From NCBI GenBank assembly GCA_949152475.1, contig OX424563.1, positions 40,620,120 through 40,684,119 of the forward strand: 64,000 nt of DNA, written 5' to 3'. A program made the translations under genes and the position numbers. The stretch's first letter is position 1; each line of letters starts with the position of its first letter. Shown here one piece after another: positions 24,701-39,700 of this stretch. The notes beneath the pieces were generated by a model. That model did not search any database, was not told the DNA's origin, and worked only from the letters and a program-made list of their open reading frames with translations. Source of the stretch: Terebella lapidaria. Taxonomy: Eukaryota > Annelida > Polychaeta > Terebellida > Terebellidae.

Positions 24701-27700
24701 TGGACATGTGACGCGCCACCGTACGATCGACATGCGATGCTTCACAGTACGATGGACATGTGATGCTCCACCGTACGATGGACATCTCATGCTCCATCAT
24801 ACGATGGACATGCGATGCTCCAACGTACGATAGACATGTGATGCTCCATTGTACGATGGACATCTGACGCTCCACCGTACAATGGATATGCGAGGCTCCA
24901 CCGTACGATGGACATGGGACGCTCCACTGTACGATGGACATGTGACGCTCAACCTTACGATGGACATGCGAGGCTCCACTGTACGATGGACATGCGATGC
25001 TCCACCGTACGATCGACATGTGATGCTCCACTGTACGATGGACATGTGACGCTCCACTGTACGATGGACATCTGACGCTCCACCGTACGATGGATATGCT
25101 ATGCTCCACCGTACGATGGACATGTGACGCTCCACCGTACGATGGACATGCTATGCTCCACCGTACGATGGACATGTGACGCTCCACCGTACAATGGACA
25201 TGGGATGCTCCACCGTATGATGGACATGTGACACTCCGCCGTACGATGGACATGGGAGGCTCCACCGTACGATGGACATGTGACAATCCACCGTACGATG
25301 GACATCTGACGCTCCTCCGTACGATGGACATGCGACGCTCCACTGTACGATGGACATGTGACGCTCCACAGTACGATGGACATGTGACGCTCCACTGTAC
25401 GATGGACATGCGACGCTCCACTGTACGATGGACATGTGACGCTCCACAGTACGATGGACATGCGACGCTCCATCGTATGATGGACTAGCGACACTCCACC
25501 GTAAGATGGACATGCAACGCTCCACCGTACGATAGACATGCGATGCTCCACCAAACGATGGACATGTGACGCTCCACTGTACGATGGACATGTGACGCTC
25601 CACCGTATGATGGACATGCAAGGCTCCACTGTACAATGGACATGTGTCGCTCCACCGTACGATGGACATGCGAAGCTCCACCGTATGATGGAAATGCAAC
25701 GCTCCATCGTACGATGGACATGTGACGCTCCACCATACGATGGACATCTGACGCTCCATTGTACGATGGACATGCGATGCTCCACTGTACGATGGACATG
25801 TGACGCCCCACCGTATGATTGACATGCAAGGCTCCACTGTACGATGGACATGTGACGCTCCACCATATGATTGACATGCAAGGCTACACCGTAAAATGGA
25901 CATGTGACGCTCCACCATACGATCGTACGATGGACATGGGATGCTCTACCGTACGATGGACATCTGATGCTCCACCATACGATGGACATGTGACACTCCG
26001 CTGTACGATGGACATGTGACGCTCCACCATATGATGGACATGTGACACTCCGCTGTACGATGGACATGTGACGCTCCACCATATGATGGACATGCGATGC
26101 TCCACCGTACAATGGACATGCGACGCTCAAATGTACGATGGACATATGACGCTCCACCGTACGATGGACATGAGACGCTCCATCGGATGATGGCCTAGTG
26201 ACGCTCCATCATAAGATGGACATGCGACGCTCCACCGTACGATGGACATGCGATGCTCCACGTACGATGGACATGTGACGCCCCATCGTACGAAGGACAT
26301 GCGACGCTCAACTGTATGATGGACATGCGATGCTTTACTGTACAATGGACACGTGATGCTCCACCGTACGATGGACATGTGATGCTCCATCGTACGATGG
26401 ACTAGGGAAGCTCCATCGTAAGATATGTGACGCTTCACAGTACGATGGACATGGGACGCTCCATCATACGATGGACATGTGATGCTCCACTGTACGATGG
26501 ACATGTGACGCTCCACCGTACGATGGACCTGTGACGCTCCAATGTACGATGGACATGCGACGCTCCATCGTATGATGGACATGTGATGCTCCACCGTACG
26601 ATGGACTAGCGATGCTCCACCGTAAGATGGACATGTGACGCTCCACAGTACGATGGACATGGGACGCTCCATCATACGAAGGACATGTGATGCTCCACCG
26701 TACGATCGACATGTGATGCTCCACCGTATGATCGACATGTGATGCTCCACGGTACGATGGACATGGGATGCTCCACCGTACGATGGACATCTCACGCTCC
26801 ATCATACGATGGACATGCGATGCTCCACCGTACGATAGACATGTGATGCTCCATTGTACGATGGACATCTGACGCTCCACCAAACAATGGATATGCGATG
26901 CTCCACCGTACGATGGACATGGGACGCTCCACCGTACGATGGACATGTGACGCTCCACCGTATGATGGATATGCGAGGCTCCACTGTACGATGGACATGT
27001 GATCCTCCACCGTACGATGGACATGGGATGCTCCATCGTACGATGGACATGTGACGCTCCACCGTACGATGGACATGCGATGCTCCACTGCACGATGGAC
27101 ATGCGACGCTCCACTGTACGATGGACATGTGACGCTCCATCGTACGACGGACATGCGACGCTCCATCGTACGATGAACTAGCGAAGCTCCACCGTAAGAA
27201 GGACATGCGACGCTTCATCGTACGATGGACATGTGACGCTCCACCATATGATGGACATGCGATGCTCCACCATACAATGGACATGCGACGCTCCATCGTA
27301 CGATGGACATGTGACGCTCCACCGTACGATGGACATGCGATGCTCAAATGTACGATGGACATGTGACGCTCCACCGTACGATGGACATGAGACGCTCCAT
27401 CGTATTATGGCCTAGTGACGCTCCATCATAAGATGGACATGCGACGCTCCACCGTACGATGGACATGCGATGCTCCACGTACGATGGACATGTGACGCCC
27501 CATCGTACGATGGACATGCGACGCTCAACTGTATGATGGACATGCGATGCTTTACTGTACAATGGACACGTGACACTCCACCGTACGATGGACATGTGAC
27601 GCTCCATCGTACGATGGACTAGGGAAGCTCCACCGTAAGATGGATATGTGACGCTTCACAGTACGATGGACATGGGACGCTCCATCATACGATGGACATG

Positions 27701-30700
27701 TGATGCTCCACTGTACGATGGACATGTGACGCTCCACCGTACGATGGACATGTGACGCTCCAATGTACGATGGACATGCGACGCTCCATCGTATGATGGA
27801 CATGTGATGCTCCACCGTACGATGGACATGCGACGCTTTATCGTACGATGGACATGTGACGCGCCACCGTACGATCGACATGCGATGCTTCACAGTACGA
27901 TGGACATGTGATGCTCCACCGTACGATGGACATGCGACGCTTTATCGTACGATGGACATGTGACGCGCCACCGTACGATCGACATGCGATGCTTCACAGT
28001 ACGATGGACATGTGATGCTCCACCGTACGATGGACATCTCATGCTCCATCATACGATGGACATGCGATGCTCCAACGTACGATAGACATGTGATGCTCCA
28101 TTGTACGATGGACATCTGACGCTCCACCGTACAATGGATATGCGAGGCTCCACCGTACGATGGACATGGGACGCTCCACCGTACGATGGACATGTGACGC
28201 TCAACCGTACGATGGACATGCGAGGCTCCACCGTACGATGGACATGCGAAGCTCAAATGTACGATGGACATGTGACGCTCCACCGTACGATGGACATGCG
28301 AAGCTCCATCGTATGATGGCCTAGTGACGCTCCATCGTAAGATGGACATGTGACGTTCCATCGTACGATGGACATGCGATGCTCCACCGTACGATGGACA
28401 TGGGATGCTCCACTGTACGATGGACATGGGATGCTCCACCGTACGATGGACATCTCACGCTCCATCATACGATGGACATGCGATGCTCCACCGTACGATA
28501 GACATGTGATGCTCCATTGTACGATGGACATCTGACGCTCCACCAAACAATGGATATGCGATGCTCCACCGTACGATGGACATGGGACGCTCCACCGTAC
28601 GATGGACATGTGACGCTCCACCGTATGATGGACATGCGAGGCTCCACTGTACGATGGACATGTGATGCTCCACCGTACGATGGACATGGGATGCTCCATC
28701 GTACGATGGACATGTGACGCTCCACCGTACGATGGACATGCGACGCTCCACTGCACGATGGACATGCGACGCTCCATCGTACGATGGACATGTGATGCTC
28801 CACCGTACGATGGACATGCGACGCTTTATCGTACGATGGACATGTGACGCGCCACCGTACGATCGACATGCGATGCTTCACAGTACGATGGACATGTGAT
28901 GCTCCACCGTACGATGGACATGCGACGCTTTATCGTACGATGGACATGTGACGCGCCACCGTACGATCGACATGCGATGCTTCACGGTACGATGGACATG
29001 TGATGCTCCACCGTACGATGGACATCTCATGCTCCATCATACGATGGACATGCGATGCTCCAACGTACGATAGACATGTGATGCTCCATTGTACGATGGA
29101 CATCTGACGCTCCACCATACAATGGATATGCGAGGCTCCACCGTACGATGGACATGGGACGCTCCACCGTACGATGGACATGCGAGGCTCCACTGTACGA
29201 TGGACATGTGATGCTCCACCGTACGATGGACATGCGACGCTCCATCGTATTATGGCCTAGTGACGCTCCATCATAAGATGGACATGCGACGCTCCACCGT
29301 ACGATGGACATGCGATGCTCCACGTACGATGGACATGTGACGCCCCATCGTACGATGGACATGCGACGCTCAACTGTATGATGGACATGCGATGCTTTAC
29401 TGTACAATGGACACGTGACACTCCACCGTACGATGGACATGTGACGCTCCATCGTACGATGGACTAGGGAAGCTCCACCGTAAGATGGATATGTGACGCT
29501 TCACAGTACGATGGACATGGGACGCTCCATCATACGATGGACATGTGATGCTCCACTGTACGATGGACATGTGACGCTTCACCGTACGATGGACATGTGA
29601 CGCTCCAATGTACGATGGACATGCGACGCTCCATCGTATGATGGACATGTGATGCTCCACCGTACGATGGACATGCGACGCTTTATCGTACGATGGACAT
29701 GTGACGCGCCACCGTACGATCGACATGCGATGCTTCACAGAACGATGGACATGTGATGCTCCACCGTACGATGGACATGCGACGCTTTATCGTACGATGG
29801 ACATGTGACGCGCCACCGTACGATCGACATGCGATGCTTCACAGTACGATGGACATGTGATGCTCCACCGTACGATGGACATCTCATGCTCCATCATACG
29901 ATGGACATGCGATGCTCCAACGTACGATAGACATGTGATGCTCCATTGTACGATGGACATCTGACGCTCCACCGTACAATGGATATGCGAGGCTCCACCG
30001 TACGATGGACATGGGACGCTCCACCGTACGATGGACATGTGACGCTCAACCGTACGATGGACATGCGAGGCTCCACCGTACGATGGACATGCGAAGCTCA
30101 AATGTACGATGGACATGTGACGCTCCACCGTACGATGGACATGCGAAGCTCCATCGTATGATGGCCTAGTGACGCTCCATCGTAAGATGGACATGTGACG
30201 TTCCATCGTACGATGGACATGCGATGCTCCACCGTACGATGGACATGGGATGCTCCACTGTACGATGGACATGGGATGCTCCACCGTACGATGGACATCT
30301 CACGCTCCATCATACGATGGACATGCGATGCTCCACCGTACGATAGACATGTGATGCTCCATTGTACGATGGACATCTGACGCTCCACCAAACAATGGAT
30401 ATGCGATGCTCCACCGTACGATGGACATGGGACGCTCCACCGTACGATGGACATGTGACGCTCCACCGTATGATGGACATGCGAGGCTCCACTGTACGAT
30501 GGACATGTGATGCTCCACCGTACGATGGACATGGGATGCTCCATCGTACGATGGACATGTGACGCTCCACCGTACGATGGACATGCGTCGCTCCACTGCA
30601 CGATGGACATGCGACGCTCCACTGTACGATGGACATGTGACGCTCCATCGTACGACGGACATGCGACGCTCCATCGTACGATGAACTAGCGAAGCTCCAC

Positions 30701-30823
30701 CGTAAGAAGGACATGCGACGCTCCACCGTATGATGGACATGCGATGCTCCACCATACAATGGACATGCGACGCTCCATCGTACGATGGACATGTGACGCT
30801 CCACCGTACGATGGACATGCGAC
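18741..30823. repeat. Higher-order satellite block, copy 2 (12,083 bp)
   Basis: Repeats copy 1 at a fixed 12,083-bp offset with extremely few changes. The marker TATTATGGCCTAGTGACG falls at 18802, 21968, 24151, 27403 and 29248, each the copy-1 or next-copy position at the block offset. Substitutions I located are C10558/T22641 (a CpG to TpG change), A17104/G29187 and C15307/A27390. The near-identity implies a very recent duplication or an assembly artefact. Confidence 0.9.
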
Positions 30824-33600
30824 GCTCAAATGTACGATGGACATGTGACGCTCCACCGTACGATGGACATGCGACGCTCCATCGTATTATGGCCTAGTGA
30901 CGCTCCATCATAAGATGGACATGCGACGCTCCACCGTACGATGGACATGCGATGCTCCACGTACGATGGACATGTGACGCCCCATCGTACGATGGACATG
31001 CGACGCTCAACTGTATGATGGACATGCGATGCTTTACTGTACAATGGACACGTGACGCTCCACCGTACGATGGACATGTGACGCTCCATCGTACGATGGA
31101 CTAGGGAAGCTCCACCGTAAGATGGATATGTGACGCTTCACAGTACGATGGACATGGGACGCTCCATCATACGATGGACATGTGATGCTCCACTGTACGA
31201 TGGACATGTGACGCTCCACCGTACGATGGACATGTGACGCTCCAATGTACGATGGACATGCGACGCTCCATCGTATGATGGACATGTGATGCTCCACCGT
31301 ACGATGGACATGCGACGCTTTATCGTACGATGGACATGTGACGCGCCACCGTACGATCGACATGCGATGCTTCACAGTACGATGGACTTGTGATGCTCCA
31401 CCGTACGATGGACATCTCATGCTCCATCATACGATGGACATGCGATGCTCCAACGTACGATAGACATGTGATGCTCCATTGTACGATGGACATCTGACGC
31501 TCCACCGTACAATGGATATGCGAGGCTCCACCGTACGATGGACATGGGACGCTCCACCGTACGATGGACATGTGACGCTCAACCGTACGATGGACATGCG
31601 AGGCTCCACTGTACGATGGACATGCGATGCTCCACCGTACGATCGACATGTGATGCTCCACTGTACGATGGACATGTGACGCTCCACTGTACGATGGACA
31701 TCTGACGCTCCACCGTACGATGGATATGCTATGCTCCACCGTACGATGGACATGTGACGCTCCACCGTACGATGGACAAGCTATGCTCCACCGTACGATG
31801 GACATGTGACGCTCCACCGTACAATGGACATGGGATGCTCCTCCGTATGATGGACATGTGACGCTCCGCCGTACGATGGACATGGGAGGCTCCACCGTAC
31901 GATGGACATGTGACAATCCACCGTACGATGGACATCTGACGCTCCTCCGTACGATGGACATGCGACGCTCCACTGTACGATGGACATGTGACGCTCCACA
32001 GTACGATGGACATGCGACGCTCCATCGTACGATGGACTAGCGACACTCCACCGTAAGATGGACATGCAACGCTCCACCGTACGATAGACATGCGATGCTC
32101 CACCAAACGATGGACATGTGACGCTCCACTGTACGATGGATATGTGACGCTCCACCGTATGATGGACATGCAAGGCTCCACTGTACAATGGACATGTGAC
32201 GCTCCACCGTACGATGGACATGCGATGCTCCACCGTATGATGGACATGCGACGCTCCATCGTACGATGGACATGTGACGCTCCACCGTACGATGGACATG
32301 CGACGCTCAAATGTACGATGGACATGTGACGCTCCACCGTACGATGGACATGCGACGCTCCATCGTATTATGGCCTAGTGACGCTCCATCATAAGATGGA
32401 CATGCGACGCTCCACCGTACGATGGACATGCGATGCTCCACCAAACGATGGACATGTGACGCTCCAATGTACGATGGATATGTGACGCTCCATGGTATGA
32501 TGGACATGCAAGGCTCCACTGTACAATGGACATGTGACGCTCCACCGTACGATGGACATGCGATGCTCCACCGTATGATGGACATGCAACGCTCCATCGT
32601 ACGATGGACATGTGACGCTCCACCATACGATGGACATCTGACGCTCCATTGTACGATGGACATGCGATGCTCCACTGTACGATGGACATGTGACGCCCCA
32701 CCGTATGATTGACATGCAAGGCTCCACTGTACGATGGACATGTGACGCTCCACCGTATGATTGACATGCAAGGCTACACCGTAAAATGGACATGTGACGC
32801 TCCACCATACGATGGACATGCGACGCTCCATCGTACGATGGACATGGGATGCTCTACCGTACGATGGACATCTGATGCTCCACCATACGATGGACATGTG
32901 ACACTCCGCTGTACGATGGACATGTGACGCTCCACCATATGATGGACATGTGACACTCCGCTGTACGATGGACATGTGACGCTCCACCATATGATGGACA
33001 TGCGATGCTCCACCGTACAATGGACATGCGACGCTCAAATGTACGATGGACATATGACGCTCCACCGTACGATGGACATGAGACGCTCCATCGGATGATG
33101 GCCTAGTGACGCTCCATCATAAGATGGACATGCGACGCTCCACCGTACGATGGACATGCGATGCTTCACGTACGATGGACATGTGACGCCCCATCGTACG
33201 AAGGACATGCGACGCTCAACTGTATGATGGACATGCGATGCTTTACTGTACAATGGACACGTGATGCTCCACCGTACGATGGACATGTGATGCTCCATCG
33301 TACGATGGACTAGGGAAGCTCCATCGTAAGATATGTGACGCTTCACAGTACGATGGACATGGGACGCTCCATCATACGATGGACATGTGATGCTCCACTG
33401 TACGATGGACATGTGACACTCCACCGTACGATGGACATGTGACGCTCCAATGTACGATGGACATGCGACGCTCCATCGTATGATGGACATGTGATGCTCC
33501 ACCGTAAGATGGACATGTGACGCTCCACAGTACGATGGACATGGGACGCTCCATCATACGAAGGACATGTGATGCTCCACCGTACGATCGACATGTGATG
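30824..33600. repeat. Higher-order satellite block, partial and rearranged copy 3
   Basis: Follows copy 2 at offset 12,083 from 30824 to about 31950. The offset drops to 12,005 after loss of three units, then becomes 12,343 from about 32700 after a local insertion that reuses the TATTATGGCCTAG segment (32366). Collinearity fades near 33.6 kb. It has more differences than copies 1 and 2 have between them, for example an A to T change at 31388. Confidence 0.75.
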
Positions 33601-33770
33601 CTCCACCGTATGATCGACATGTGATGCTCCACGGTACGATGGACATGTGATGCTCCACTGTACGATGGACATGGGACGCTCCAATGTACGATGGACATGC
33701 AACGCTCCACTGTATGATGGACATGCGATGCTCCACTGTACGATGGACATCTGACGCTCCACCATACGAT

Positions 33771-36700
33771 GGACTCCATCGTACGATGGACTAGCGACGC
33801 TCCATCGTAAGATGGACATGCGACGCTCCACGTACATGTGATGCTCCACCGTACGATGGACATCCGACGCTCCACTGTATGATGGACATGCAATGCACCA
33901 CCGTATGATGGACATGCGAGACTCCACCGTACGATGGACATGTGACAATCCACCATACGATGGACATCTGACGCTCCTCCGTACGATGGACAAGCGACGC
34001 TCCACTGTACGATGGACATGTGACGCTCCACCGTACGATGGACATGCGACGCTCCATCGTATGATGGACTAGCGACACTCCACCGTAAGATGGACATGCG
34101 ATGCTCCACCGTACGATGGACATCTGACGCTCCTCCGTACGATGGACAAGCGACGCTCCACTGTACGATGGACATGTGATGCTCCACCGTACGATGGACA
34201 TGCAACGCTCCATCGTACGATGGACATGCGACGCTCCACTGTACAATGGACATGCGACGCTCCATCGCAGGATGGACATGCGACGCTCCACCGTAAGAAG
34301 GACATGCGATGCTCCACCGTACGATGGACATGCGACGCTCCATCGTACGATGGACATGTGACGCTCCACCGTACGATGGACATGCGACGCTCCACTGTAT
34401 GATGGACATGCGATGCTTTACTGTACAATGGACACGTTACGCTCAACCGTAAGATGGACATGCGATGCTCCACAGTACGATGGACATGGGACGCTCCATC
34501 ATACGATGGACATGTGACGCTCCACCGTACGATGGACATGCGACGCTCCACTGTATGATGGACATGTGATGCTTTACTGTACAATGGACACGTTACGCTC
34601 AACCGTAAGATGGACATGCGATGCTCCACAGTACGATGGACATGGGACGCTCCATCATACGATGGACATGTGACGCTCCACCGTACGATGGACATCTGAC
34701 GCTCCACCGTGCGATGGACATGCTATGCTCCACCGCACGATGGACATGTGATGCTCCACCGTACGATGGACATGGGACGCTCCACCGTATGATGGACATG
34801 TGACGCTCCACCGTACGATGGACATGTGACGCTCCACCGAATGATGGACATGCGAGGCTCCACCATAAGATGGACATGTGACGCTCCACCGTACGATGGA
34901 CATGGGACGCTCCACCGTACGATGGACATGTGACGCTCAACCGTACGATGGATATGCGAAGCTCCACCGTACGATGGACATGCGAAGCTCAAATGTACGA
35001 TGGACATGTGACGCTCCACCGTACGATGGACATGCGAAGCTCCATCGTATGATGGCCTAGTGACGCTCCATCGTAAGATGGACATGTGACGTTCCATCGT
35101 ACGATGGACATGCGATGCTCCACCGTACGATGGACATGGGATGCTCCACTGTACGATGGACATGGGATGCTCCACCGTACGATGGACATCTCACGCTCCA
35201 TCATACAATGGACATGCGATGCTCCACCGTACGATAGACATGTGATGCTCCATTGTACGATGGACATCTGACGCTCCACCAAACAATGGATATGCGATGC
35301 TCCACCGTACGATGGACATGGGACGCTCCACCGTACGATGGACATGTGACGCTCCACCGTATGATGGACATGCGAGGCTCCACTGTAAGATGGACATGTG
35401 ATGCTCCACCGTACGATGGACATGGGATGCTCCATCGTACGATGGACATGTGACGCTCCACCGTACGATGGACATGCGACGCTCCACTGCACGATGGACA
35501 TGCGACGCTCCACTGTACGATGGACATGTGACGCTCCATCGTACGACGGACATGCGACGCTCCATCGTACGATGAACTAGCGAAGCTCCACCGTAAGAAG
35601 GACATGCGACGCTTCATCGTAAGATGGACATGTGACGCTCCACCGTATGATGGACATGCGAGGCTCCACCATACAATGGACATGCGACGCTCCATCGTAC
35701 GATGGACATGTGACGCTCCACCGTACGATGGACATGCGACGCTCAAATGTACGATGGACATGTGACGCTCCACCGTACGATGGACATGCGACGCTCCATC
35801 GTATTATGGCCTAGTGACGCTCCATCATAAGATGGACATGCGACGCTCCACCGTACGATGGACATGCGATGCTCCACGTACGATGGACATGTGACGCCCC
35901 ATCGTACGATGGACATGCGATGCTCAACTGTATGATGGACATGCGATGCTTTACTGTACAATGGACACGTGACGCTCCACCGTACGATGGACATGTGACG
36001 CTCCATCGTACGATGGACTAGGGAAGCTCCACCGTAAGATGGATATGTGACGCTTCACAGTACGATGGACATGGGACGCTCCATCATACGATGGACATGT
36101 GATGCTCCACTGTACGATGGACATGTGACGCTCCACCGTACGATGGACATGTGACGCTCCAATGTACGATGGACATGCGACGCTCCATCGTATGATGGAC
36201 ATGTGATGCTCCACCGTACGATGGACATGCGACGCTTTATCGTACGATGGACATGTGACGCGCCACCGTACGATCGACATGCGATGCTTCACAGTACGAT
36301 GGACATGTGATGCTCCACCGTACGATGGACATGCGACGCTTTATCGTATGATGGACATGTGACGCGCCACCGTACGATCGACATGCGATGCTTCACAGTA
36401 CGATGGACATGTGATGCTCCACCGTACGATGGACATCTCATGCTCCATCATACGGCATGCGATGCTCCAACGTACGATAGACATGTGATGCTCCATTGTA
36501 CGATGGACATCTGACGCTCCACCGTACAATGGATATGCGAGGCTCCACCGTACGATGGACATGGGACGCTCCACCGTACGATGGACATGTGACGCTCAAC
36601 CGTACGATGGACATGCGAGGCTCCACTGTACGATGGACATGCGATGCTCCACCGTACGATCGACATGTGATGCTCCACTGTACGATGGACATGTGACGCT

Positions 36701-39700
36701 CCACTGTACGATGGACATCTGACGCTCCACCGTACGATGGATATGCTATGCTCCACCGTACGATGGACATGTGATGCTCCACCGTACGATGGACATGCTA
36801 TGCTCCACCGTACGATGGACATGTGACGCTCCACCGTACAATGGACATGGGATGCTCCACCGTATGATGGACATGTGACGCTCCGCCGTACGATGGACAT
36901 GGGAGGCTCCACCGTACGATGGACATGTGACAATCCACCGTACGATGGACATCTGACGCTCCTCCGTACGATGGACATGCGACGCTCCACTGTACGATGG
37001 ACATCTGACGCTCCACCATACGATGGACTCCATCGTACGATGGACTAGCGACGCTCCATCGTAAGATGGACATGCGACGCTCCACGTACATGTGATGCTC
37101 CACCGTACGATGGACATCCGACGCTCCACTGTATGATGGACATGCAATGCACCACCGTATGATGGACATGCGAGACTCCACCGTACGATGGACATGTGAC
37201 AATCCACCGTACGATGGACATCTGACGCTCCTCCGTACGATGGACAAGCGACGCTCCACTGTACGATGGACATGTGACGCTCCACCGTACGATGGACATG
37301 CGACGCTCCATCGTACGATGGACTAGCGACACTCCACCGTAAGATGGACATGCGATGCTCCACCGTACGATGGACATCTGACGCTCCTCCGTACGATGGA
37401 CAAGCGACGCTCCACTGTACGATGGACATGTGACGCTCCACCGTACGATGGACATGCGACGCTCCATCGTACGATGGACATGCGACGCTCCACCGTACAA
37501 TGGACATGCGACGCTCCATCGCAGGATGGACATGCGATGCTCCACCGTAAGAAGGACATGCGATGCTCCACCGTACGATGGACATGCGACGCTCCATCGT
37601 ACGATGGACGTGTGACGCTCCACCGTACGATGGACCTGCGACGCTCCACTGTATGATGGACATGCGATGCTTTACTGTACAATGGACACGTTACGCTCAA
37701 CTGTAAGATGGACATGCGATGCTCCACAGTACGATTTACATGGGACGCTCCATCATACGATGGACATGTGACGCTCCACCGTACGATGGACATGCGACGC
37801 TCCACTGTATGATGGACATGCGATGCTTTACTGTACAATGGACACGTTACGCTCAACCGTAAGATGGACATGCGATGCTCCACAGTATGATGGACATGGG
37901 ACGCTCCATCATACGATGGACATGTGACGCTCCACCGTACGATGGACATCTGACGCTCCACCGTGCGATGGACATGCTATGCTCCACCGCACGATGGACA
38001 TGTGATGCTCCACCGTACGATGGACATGGGACGCTCCACCGTATAATGGACATGTGACGCTCCACCGTACGATGGACATGTGACGCTCCACCGTACGATG
38101 GACATGTGACGCTCCACCGAATGATGGACATGCGAGGCTCCACCATAAGATGGACATGTGACGCTCCACCGTACGATGGACATGGGACGCTCCACCGAAT
38201 GATGGACATGCGAGGCTCCACCGTAAGATGGACATGTGACGCTCCACCGTACGATGGACATGCGACGCTCCATTGTACGATGGACATGTGACGCTCCACC
38301 ATACGATGGACATCTGACGCTCCACCGTACGATGGACATGCTATGCTCCACCGTACGATGGACATGTGACGCTCCACCGTACGATGGACATGGGACGCTG
38401 CACCGTACGATGGACATGCTATGCTCCACCGTACGATGGACATGTGACGCTCCACCGTACGATGGACATGGGACGCTGCACCGTACGATGGACATGCGAC
38501 GCTCCATCGTACGATGGACATGGGATGCTCCACCGTACGATGGACATGCGACGCTCCACTGTACAATGGACATGTGACGCTCGACCGTATGATGGACATG
38601 CAAGGCTCCACTGTACAATGGACATGTGACGCTCCAATGTACGATGGACATGGGACGCTCCACCGAATGATGGACATGCGAGGCTCCACCATAAGATGGA
38701 CATGTGACGCTCCACCGTACGATGGATATGCGACGCTCCACCGTACGATGGACATGTGACGATCCACCGAAGGATGGACATGCGAGGCTCCACTGTAAGA
38801 TGGACATGTTACGCTCCACCGTACGATGGACATGGGATGCTCCACCGTATGATGGACATGTGACACTCCACTGTACGATGGATATGCGATGCACCACCGT
38901 ACGATGGACATGTGATGTTCCACCGTACGATGGACATCTGACGCTCCACCGTAGGATGGACATGTGACGCTCCACCGTACGATGGACATGTGACGCTCCA
39001 CCGTACGATGGACATGTGACGCTCCACCGTACGATGGACATGGGATGCTCCATCGTACGATGGACATGTGACGCTCCACCGTACGATGGACATGGGATGC
39101 TCCACCGTACGATGGACATGTGACGCTCCACCGTACGATGGACATGTGACGCTCCACCGTAAGATGGACATGAGACGCTCCACTGTACGATGGACATGCG
39201 ACGCTCCATCGTACCATGGACTAGCGATGCTCCACCGTAAGATGGACATGTGACGCTCCACCGTACGATGGACATGCGACGCTCCACCGTACGATGGACA
39301 TGGGACGCTCCACCGTACGATCGACATGCGACGCTCCTTCATACGATGGACATGGGACGCTCCACCGTACGATCGACATGCGATGCTCCACCGTACGATG
39401 GACATGTGATGCTCCACCGTACGATGGACATGGGACGCTCCACCGTACGATCGACATGCGATGCTACACCGTAAGATGGACATGTGACGCTCCACCGTAC
39501 GATGGACATGCGACGCTCCTTCGTACGATGGACATGGGACGCTCCACCGTACGATCGACATGCGATGCTCCACCGTACGATGGACATGTGACGCTCCACC
39601 GTACGATGGACATGGGACGCTCCAATGTACGATGGACATGTGACGCTCCACTGTACGATGGAGATGCGATGCTCCACGGTACGATGAGCATGTGATGCTC

